Shown here: positions 1 to 6,301 of the stretch, piece by piece
How positions within the stretch are numbered: position 1 is the first letter of the stretch
Layout: every line of letters begins with the position of its first letter
The notes under the pieces: model-generated
What the model was told of the DNA's origin: nothing
Seen by the model: only the letters and a program-made list of their open reading frames with translations
The model's database searches: none
Assembly: GCA_029865285.1 (NCBI GenBank)
Contig: JAOUHE010000075.1
Span: 1-7,892, forward strand
DNA from: Chloroflexota bacterium
GTDB lineage: Bacteria; Chloroflexota; Limnocylindria; QHBO01
Direction: 5' to 3'
DNA length: 7,892 nucleotides
Program-made: the position numbers and the translations under genes

Positions 1-404
1 TTCTTGGCCGCGGCGCGTAGCAGGGCCACCCCGCCGATGTCGATCTTCTCCAGCGCCTGGTCGAGCGTCGTGCCGGGATCTGCCACGGCGGAGCCGAACG
101 CGTAGAGGTTCACCACGACCAGGTCGATCTGCTCGATGCCATGCTCGGCGAGCTGCGCCAGGTGATCGGGCTGGTCCCGGCGTGCGAGCAAACCGGCAAA
201 GATGGTGGGATGAAGCGTCTTGACCCGGCCGCCGAGAATCTCCGGCGCATCGGTCAGTTCGGCGACGGCACGGACCGCGATGCCGGCTTCAGCGAGGTGC
301 GCGCGCGTGCCGTCGGTGGCGAAGCACTCGACCCCGGCCTCGGTGAGGCCCTTGGCCAGCTCGACGATCCCTTCGCGATCCGAGACGGACAGGACTGCGC
401 GCAA
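1..404 (-). CDS. purH: Bifunctional IMP cyclohydrolase / AICAR formyltransferase, N-terminal part (3' end cut by window edge)
   Basis: PurH carries out the last two steps of de novo purine synthesis: formylation of AICAR and ring closure to IMP. The 134 residues visible belong to the N-terminal IMP cyclohydrolase (MGS-like) domain. Family landmarks are SVSDREGI (6-13), GRVKTLHP (59-66), VVVNLY (96-101) and IDIGG..LLRAAAK (121-134); K62 and T63 fall in the conserved active-site motif. The formyltransferase domain lies beyond the left edge. The start is inferred. The only canonical start codon between the upstream in-frame TGA and the first conserved residue is TTG at 404-402. It has a GAGG Shine-Dalgarno six bases upstream and gives MRAVLSVSD, matching the usual family N-terminus. 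An ATG at 432-430 is in another frame. Some usually conserved positions differ (TDGT for the usual TGGT, NLYAF for NLYPF, IDIGGVA for IDIGGPS). It is divergent from the membrane-protein gene at 524. Family assignment is secure. Confidence 0.95.
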   Translation of the reverse strand, partial: MRAVLSVSDREGIVELAKGLTEAGVECFATDGTRAHLAEAGIAVRAVAELTDAPEILGGRVKTLHPTIFAGLLARRDQPDHLAQLAEHGIEQIDLVVVNLYAFGSAVADPGTTLDQALEKIDIGGVALLRAAAK

Positions 405-410
405 CGGCGA

Positions 411-414
411 CCTC
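411..414 (-). promoter_or_regulatory. Ribosome binding site supporting the purH TTG start
   Basis: GAGG on the minus strand, separated by six bases (tcgccg) from TTG at 404-402. It supports the non-ATG start, because no other ATG, GTG or TTG is available in frame after the upstream stop. Confidence 0.55.
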
Positions 415-473
415 GGCTGCGTTCGGCTGCATGATTCGAGGCGCGCCTGAGATGCCCCGCCTCAGCAGCCCTG

Positions 474-479
474 AGTATA
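474..479 (-). promoter_or_regulatory. Probable purH promoter, -10 box TATACT
   Basis: TATACT read on the minus strand matches the sigma-70-type -10 consensus at five of six positions. It lies in the purH/membrane-protein divergent spacer and would place the transcript start near 467, about 60 nt upstream of the purH TTG. The -35 position (497-502, gtcaat) is not a good match, so this is a prediction from one box. The expected leader contains CTGAG (465-461) and CTCAG (451-447), which could pair as a weak 5-bp stem. Confidence 0.4.
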
Positions 480-505
480 GCCGCGGCGAGAGGCTGATTG
501 ACGGG

Positions 506-514
506 TGCTAAACT
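506..514 (+). promoter_or_regulatory. Possible extended -10 promoter for the 138-residue membrane protein, near-leaderless
   Basis: TGcTAAACT combines an extended -10 TG dinucleotide with a TAAACT hexamer that ends nine bases before the ATG at 524. Transcription would start at about 521-524, giving a leader of none to a few bases. This fits the absence of any Shine-Dalgarno sequence before this ATG. A TTGACG at 498-503 is too close to serve as the -35 of this box. It is inference from sequence only. Confidence 0.4.
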
Positions 515-523
515 CCGCGACCG

Positions 524-940
524 ATGGCCAAACTATTCGATCCGTTCACGCCGCTCAACTTTCCCGACCTGTTCACCCTGATGTGGGTCGGGTCGCTGCT
601 GATCGTCATCGGCAGCATCGTGGTCTACAACATGGCGCAACGGCGATACCGTCGCTACCCCGCCATCCTGGCCCTCCACGAGTGGGTCTTCTGGTCGCTG
701 GTGATCAGCTGGGGGATCACGCCTCTGCTCGTGGTGATCCACGTTCCCCTGCTCCTTCTGCTGCTGATCCTGCTGCCGGGCATGGCCACGGCGGCGTACG
801 CGGCGTTCGTGCGCTTCCCCTCGCAGATCGCCGCCGCGAACGACGAGATCCGGCGCCGGCGCTTCGTGCCGCCCCCGCGCCGCGACGTGCGGGAGCGTCA
901 CAAGCCGACCCCCGCGGGTCGCCGCCGCCGCCACCGCTGA
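524..940 (+). CDS. Small membrane protein of unknown function, 138 residues
   Basis: I do not recognise this family. The protein has a short N-terminus (MAKLFDPFTPLNFPDL), a hydrophobic segment at about 16-35, and a basic loop QRRYRRYP at 39-46. Two further hydrophobic stretches follow at about 54-72 and 74-96, the latter containing a run of Leu/Ile. The C-terminus, from residue 110 on, is very rich in Arg and Pro and ends RRRRHR. Under the positive-inside rule the basic loop and tail would face the cytoplasm, which favours three membrane helices with the N-terminus outside, or a hairpin for the last two. There is no signal peptidase site, lipobox or catalytic motif. The ATG is chosen because it directly follows an extended -10 box and precedes the hydrophobic core; no Shine-Dalgarno is present. 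It is divergent from purH and convergent with arsM. The membrane-protein reading is firm; the function is unknown. Confidence 0.75.
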   Translation: MAKLFDPFTPLNFPDLFTLMWVGSLLIVIGSIVVYNMAQRRYRRYPAILALHEWVFWSLVISWGITPLLVVIHVPLLLLLLILLPGMATAAYAAFVRFPSQIAAANDEIRRRRFVPPPRRDVRERHKPTPAGRRRRHR

Positions 941-1095
941 ACTGCGCCGGCCGTCCTGCGCCGGATGGCCGTCGATTGTCCCGGTGGATGGGGCCATTGG
1001 TCACTGGTGCGGTCTGGTGCGGTCTGCCATCATTCGTCCTGACCCGGAGAAGTCGGACTGTCGAGGAACGACGCGGAAAGACTCGAAAGAGAAGG
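941..1095. other. Non-coding spacer between convergent genes, with a 10-bp tandem repeat
   Basis: No gene is supported between the stop of the 138-residue membrane protein and the terminator-like stem-loop after arsM. The region holds a perfect two-copy tandem repeat of CTGGTGCGGT at 1004-1013 and 1014-1023. It also has a loose inverted pair, ATGGCC near 965-970 and GGCCAT near 992-997. No T-run that would make a plus-strand intrinsic terminator was seen. I found no tRNA-like cloverleaf. Confidence 0.5.
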
Positions 1096-1150
1096 ACCGC
1101 GGAGCGAGGCGACAGACAAGGTTTCTTCGGGTCGCTCGCTACCCCGCGGT
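1076..1150 (-). terminator. Stem-loop terminator of the arsRM operon, overlapping the arsM stop
   Basis: An extended inverted repeat is seen. ACCGCGG (1096-1102) pairs with CCGCGGT (1144-1150). AGCGAG (1103-1108) pairs with CTCGCT (1135-1140). CGAC (1110-1113) pairs with GTCG (1131-1134). There is a single bulged G at 1109, a 3-nt bulge at 1141-1143 and a 17-nt loop. That is 17 base pairs in total. On the minus strand the stem is followed by a pyrimidine-rich run, CCTTCTCTTTCGAGTCTTT (1095-1077), an imperfect U-tract. The opposite side has no T-run, so termination should act on arsM transcripts only. The upstream arm includes the last arsM codons and stop (TAG 1141-1139), so translating ribosomes would reach the hairpin. 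Confidence 0.6.
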
Positions 1151-1885
1151 GGGTGACGCCAGCCCGGGCTTGGTGGCCTTGATGATGGCGCTGTGCATCC
1201 CGTCGCCGACGAGGTGGGTGGAGGTGACCGAGACGTCGGCCAATCCGACCTCGCGAAGGCCCGATGCGTACTCGCTGAACGAGAGTGCCCCGGCGATGCA
1301 GCCAACGTAGCTGCCGCGCTCGGCGCGCTGCTCCGCCGTCAGGGAGTCGTCGGCCACGACGTCGCTGATCCCGATGCGACCGCCCGGCCGCAGGACCCGC
1401 GCGATCTCTCGGAAGACCGAGGGCTTGTCCGCCGCGAGGTTGACGACGCAGTTGCTGATCACCACGTCGATGCTGTCCGCCGGCAGCGGGATCGCCTCGA
1501 TGGTGCCCTTCAGGAACTCCACGTTGGTCGCCCCGGCCTCGGCCGCGTTGCGCTGAGCGAGGGCGAGCATCTCATCGGTCATGTCCAGGCCGAAGGCACG
1601 TCCGGTGGGCCCGACGCGTCGCGCTGAGAGAAGGACATCGATCCCGCCGCCCGACCCCAGGTCGAGTACGCGCTCACCGGGGCGCAGCTCCGCCACGGCG
1701 GTCGGGTTTCCGCAGCCGAGTGACGCCATCACCGCGGCGCTCGGCAGCTCATCGCGCTCGAGGGCTGAGTAGAGGTCCGGGCCGAAACCCGGCTCGTCAC
1801 AGCAGACTGCCGCCTCGGTGTTGATCACCTGCAGTGCGGACTGCGCGTATCGCTCGCGGACCATATCGTGAATCTGTTCGGTCAT
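1139..1885 (-). CDS. arsM: Arsenite S-adenosylmethionine methyltransferase ArsM
   Basis: ArsM methylates trivalent arsenic with S-adenosylmethionine, giving methylated and finally volatile arsines; it is cytosolic. The 248-residue protein has the Rossmann methyltransferase core: motif I VLDLGSGGGIDV (73-84), acidic GLDMTDEML (99-107), IPLPADSIDVVISN (132-145) and RVLRPGGR (163-170). The As(III)-ligand cysteines expected for the family are all present: C58 in GCGNP, C146 in SNCVVNL and C196 in YVGCIAGA. There is also an N-terminal C28-C29 pair. The start at 1885 is chosen over a 67-codon upstream extension. It has an AAGGAG Shine-Dalgarno seven bases upstream, the extension would overlap arsR in another frame, and MTEQIHDMVRERYA matches typical ArsM N-termini. 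It lies 26 bp after arsR, in the same operon, and ends inside a terminator-like stem. Identification is secure; activity is inferred from the intact cysteines. Confidence 0.95.
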   Translation of the reverse strand: MTEQIHDMVRERYAQSALQVINTEAAVCCDEPGFGPDLYSALERDELPSAAVMASLGCGNPTAVAELRPGERVLDLGSGGGIDVLLSARRVGPTGRAFGLDMTDEMLALAQRNAAEAGATNVEFLKGTIEAIPLPADSIDVVISNCVVNLAADKPSVFREIARVLRPGGRIGISDVVADDSLTAEQRAERGSYVGCIAGALSFSEYASGLREVGLADVSVTSTHLVGDGMHSAIIKATKPGLASPTAG

Positions 1886-1892
1886 GGTGTTG

Positions 1893-1898
1893 CTCCTT
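1893..1898 (-). promoter_or_regulatory. Strong ribosome binding site deciding the arsM start
   Basis: AAGGAG on the minus strand lies seven bases before ATG at 1885-1883. It is the best Shine-Dalgarno seen in the window and fixes the arsM start in the 26-bp arsR-arsM spacer. The first arsR codon by contrast has none, which suggests the two cistrons are initiated in different ways. Confidence 0.75.
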
Positions 1899-1911
1899 GG
1901 GTCGCTTGGCT

Positions 1912-2205
1912 CTACGAGAGCGGGATCAGGCCGGCCAGGCTGGCGCCGACGCTCGCCCAACGGCGCGAGAAGTCGGGGGCGAGGCGGTAGTAGATGTAGG
2001 TGCCGCGTCGCTGCGTGGTGACGACGCCGGCCTCTCGAAGCACCCGCAGGTGGTGGCTCACTGTCGGCTGGCTGACCTCGCAGCATTCCGTGAAGTCACA
2101 CGCGCACACGGCTTCGGAGTCGGCGGCAAGCTGGCGGACGATCGCCAGGCGCACCGGGTCGGCGATCGCCTGGAGGAACTCGACGTCGGGATCCGTGCTC
2201 TTCAC
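1912..2205 (-). CDS. arsR: ArsR-family arsenic-responsive transcriptional repressor
   Basis: This is a 97-residue winged-helix ArsR/SmtB repressor, the usual small size for the family. FLQAIADPVRLAIVRQL (10-26) is the conserved N-terminal region. SQPTVSHHLRVLREAGVV (45-62) is the recognition helix-turn-helix, and RRGTYIYYRL (66-75) is the wing. The metal site resembles the ArsR CxC motif: C34-A-C36 directly before the DNA-binding helix, followed by an extra C41-C42 pair, so up to four thiols are available for As(III) or Sb(III). The start is taken as GTG at 2205, because the frame upstream of it (to 2337) runs back through the promoter and into the preceding gene. A TATAAT box ends six bases before this GTG, so the message is probably leaderless. 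It heads the arsR-arsM operon and should repress it from the overlapping palindrome, releasing on arsenite binding. Confidence 0.93.
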   Translation of the reverse strand: MKSTDPDVEFLQAIADPVRLAIVRQLAADSEAVCACDFTECCEVSQPTVSHHLRVLREAGVVTTQRRGTYIYYRLAPDFSRRWASVGASLAGLIPLS

Positions 2206-2211
2206 GGAGCC

Positions 2212-2217
2212 ATTATA
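2212..2217 (-). promoter_or_regulatory. arsRM promoter, perfect -10 box TATAAT, leaderless spacing
   Basis: TATAAT on the minus strand is followed by six bases (ggctcc) and then the arsR GTG, so the predicted transcript start coincides with the start codon. The position 17 bp upstream (about 2235-2240, gagcat) is not a good -35. The TTGACG at 2231-2226 is only 8 bp away, too close to pair with this box. An alternative -10, TATATT (2235-2230), would give a leader of about 18 nt. Confidence 0.65.
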
Positions 2218-2236
2218 TCGACCCGCGTCAATATAT
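2213..2236. promoter_or_regulatory. Imperfect palindrome, probable ArsR operator
   Basis: On the plus strand TTATATCGAC (2213-2222), spacer CCGC, then GTCAATATAT (2227-2236). Eight of ten positions are symmetric. AT-rich outer arms with inner GAC/GTC are in keeping with the ATA...TTGA-type dyads bound by ArsR/SmtB repressors. It overlaps the TATAAT box almost completely, so a bound dimer would block RNA polymerase directly. It is the most AT-rich spot in the window, which makes it stand out from the GC-rich background. Confidence 0.65.
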
Positions 2237-2252
2237 GCTCCTGGGGGCGGAA

Positions 2253-2582
2253 TCAGGGGGCTAGGTCGCGCTCCTCGACACTCACGCCGGGCGGCGTCGA
2301 ATCGCTCGAGGGCTGATCGCCGTACGCGGTCGGCCAATCGCCAAGCCCGCTGGTGTCGTTGTAGCTCACCAGGTTCGGTCTGTTGGCATCGAATTGAGCG
2401 GACGCGTCACGCATGCCACTGTGCCTGCGCCGATCGAGTCGGTCCCGGATCGCCACTGCCACGCCCAGCATGACGGGGATGAGCAACAACCCGAGCAGTG
2501 CCCCGAGAACCCCCAGCTGGCTAACAAGCCACCAGTAGAGCCACACTCCGAACGCAGCGACGACGAGAATCACCCAGACCAT
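2253..2582 (-). CDS. Small two-helix membrane protein at the end of the clpB operon, 109 residues
   Basis: I do not recognise this family. Residues 1-47 form two closely spaced hydrophobic segments (about 1-20, rich in Val and Trp, and 23-47, rich in Leu and Gly). The basic stretch RDRLDRRRH (46-54) follows, then a polar, probably disordered tail of about 55 residues ending VEERDLAP. The positive charges after the second helix predict a hairpin with the tail in the cytoplasm. There is no cleavable signal or catalytic motif. The ATG at 2582 is supported by an AGGGGG Shine-Dalgarno (2594-2589) six bases upstream, the same sequence as used by the upstream J-protein gene. Only 13 bp separate it from the clpB stop, so it should be co-transcribed with lon, the J-protein gene and clpB. 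A role in membrane-linked proteostasis is inference from position only. The arsR promoter follows its stop within 50 bp. Confidence 0.75.
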   Translation of the reverse strand: MVWVILVVAAFGVWLYWWLVSQLGVLGALLGLLLIPVMLGVAVAIRDRLDRRRHSGMRDASAQFDANRPNLVSYNDTSGLGDWPTAYGDQPSSDSTPPGVSVEERDLAP

Positions 2583-2595
2583 TCGGCGCCCCCTG

Positions 2596-5222
<2,627 letters not shown>

Positions 5223-5223
<1 letters not shown>

Positions 5224-6278
5224 CAGTGCACCTGCCCGTCGTGACGCGGATCGGGCTGCGGGTGGCGGCCGAGCGCCTCGCCGATCGCCTCGCGAGTCTC
5301 TTCGTCAAGGGTGGGGAGCACGACGCGTGTTCGCACGATCAGGTCGCCGCGCCCAAGTGAGGGCGCGGGGGCACCGGGACCGCTCGCGCTTCGCCCGCGC
5401 TTCGGCAGCCCCTTGCCCGCGACGTGGATCTCCTGCCCGTTCTGGGTGTTCGGCCGCACCCGCAACTTCACCGTGCCGGTCGGGGTCGGGACGGGCACCT
5501 CGGCGCCCAGCAGTGCCTCGGAGAGCGTGAGCGGGAGCTCGGTGACCAGGTCAGCGCCGCGTCGCTCGAACCGCGGGTCCGCAAGCTGACGCACCGTGAT
5601 CTCGACATCGCCAGCGGGTCCGCCGTCCCGTGTCGGGACCGCGCCGCGCAACCGGATCTTGGCACCGTCGGCCACGCCGGGCGGGATATTGACCTGGAGT
5701 CGCCGCCCTTCGACGGCGACCATCCGTTGCGCACCGCGGGCGATCTCCGCGAGCGTCACCTCGGCAGTGGCGTGGGCCAGGGCTGCCTGGCGAAGTGCCT
5801 GGCTGGAGCGACCTGCCGCACGCGGCTGGCCACCCAGGTTGACTCCCCCGCCGCCACCACCGGAGCCGCCCCCGGCAAAGAATGCCCGGAAGAAGTCGCT
5901 GAAGCCACCGAGATCGCCGGCGTCCCCGGCTCCACCCCCGAAGCCGCCGAGGTCCTCCAGGTTGACCCGCCGTGTCTGCCAGCGGACACCGCCGGGGGCG
6001 CCGCCGAACCCTCCCCAGTCGGTCGCGCCACCGCCGAAGCCGGTCTGCTGGTACGCCTGCCAGTTGGCGCCGAGCTCGTCGTACTGCTTTCGCTTCGCCG
6101 GATCGGAGAGGACGGCATGCGCCTCGTTGGCATCCTTGAAGCGGCGCTCGGCGGCTGCGTCATCAGGGTTGCGGTCCGGATGGAGCTCACGCGCGAGACG
6201 GCGATAGGCCTTCTTGATGTCGGCCTGTGACGCCGTCTTAGGCACGCCCAGGAGCGCGTAGTAGTCCTTGTAGTCCAT
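5223..6278 (-). CDS. J-domain co-chaperone without zinc finger (DnaJ class B / CbpA type)
   Basis: J-proteins stimulate the ATPase of DnaK and hand it unfolded or aggregated clients. The 351 residues show a J-domain at 1-70 with the catalytic HPD (33-35) in ELHPDRNPD and the YDELG helix end (66-70). A long Gly/Phe-rich linker (about 80-150) contains FSDFFRAFF (126-134) and a run of six glycines at 140-145. Two C-terminal substrate-binding domains follow (about 170-325, with VNIPPGVADGAKIRLRG at 196-212). There is no cysteine at all, so the DnaJ zinc-binding domain is absent, placing it with CbpA/DnaJB-type proteins. Position 294-309 in the last domain has a Pro/Gly/Ser insertion before GRGDLIV. 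The ATG at 6278 has an AGGGGG Shine-Dalgarno five bases upstream. It lies 23 bp after lon and overlaps clpB by one base. No grpE or dnaK is in view. It could be annotated dnaJ or cbpA. Confidence 0.95.
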
Positions 6279-6301
6279 CCGGACCCCCTGACCGATACCG
6301 A

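Noticed and set aside
430..432. An ATG as the purH start
   Set aside because: It is in a different frame from the purH coding sequence; using it would require a frameshift, whereas TTG at 404 is in frame with a ribosome site.
505..1182. A 225-residue plus-strand frame overlapping the 138-residue membrane protein
   Set aside because: Its composition is Arg/Pro/Ala-rich without structure, whereas the overlapping frame encodes clear hydrophobic helices.
1139..2086. A 67-residue N-terminal extension of ArsM
   Set aside because: The extension overlaps arsR in another frame, has an Arg/Pro-rich shadow-type composition, and the internal ATG at 1885 has a strong AAGGAG site and matches typical ArsM starts.
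2226..2231. TTGACG as a -35 box for arsR
   Set aside because: Only 8 bp separate it from the TATAAT box, far from the 16-18 bp needed; it is better explained as part of the operator palindrome.
1912..2337. A 44-residue N-terminal extension of ArsR
   Set aside because: It would run through the palindrome and TATAAT box into the preceding gene and has no family similarity; the GTG at 2205 gives the usual ArsR length.
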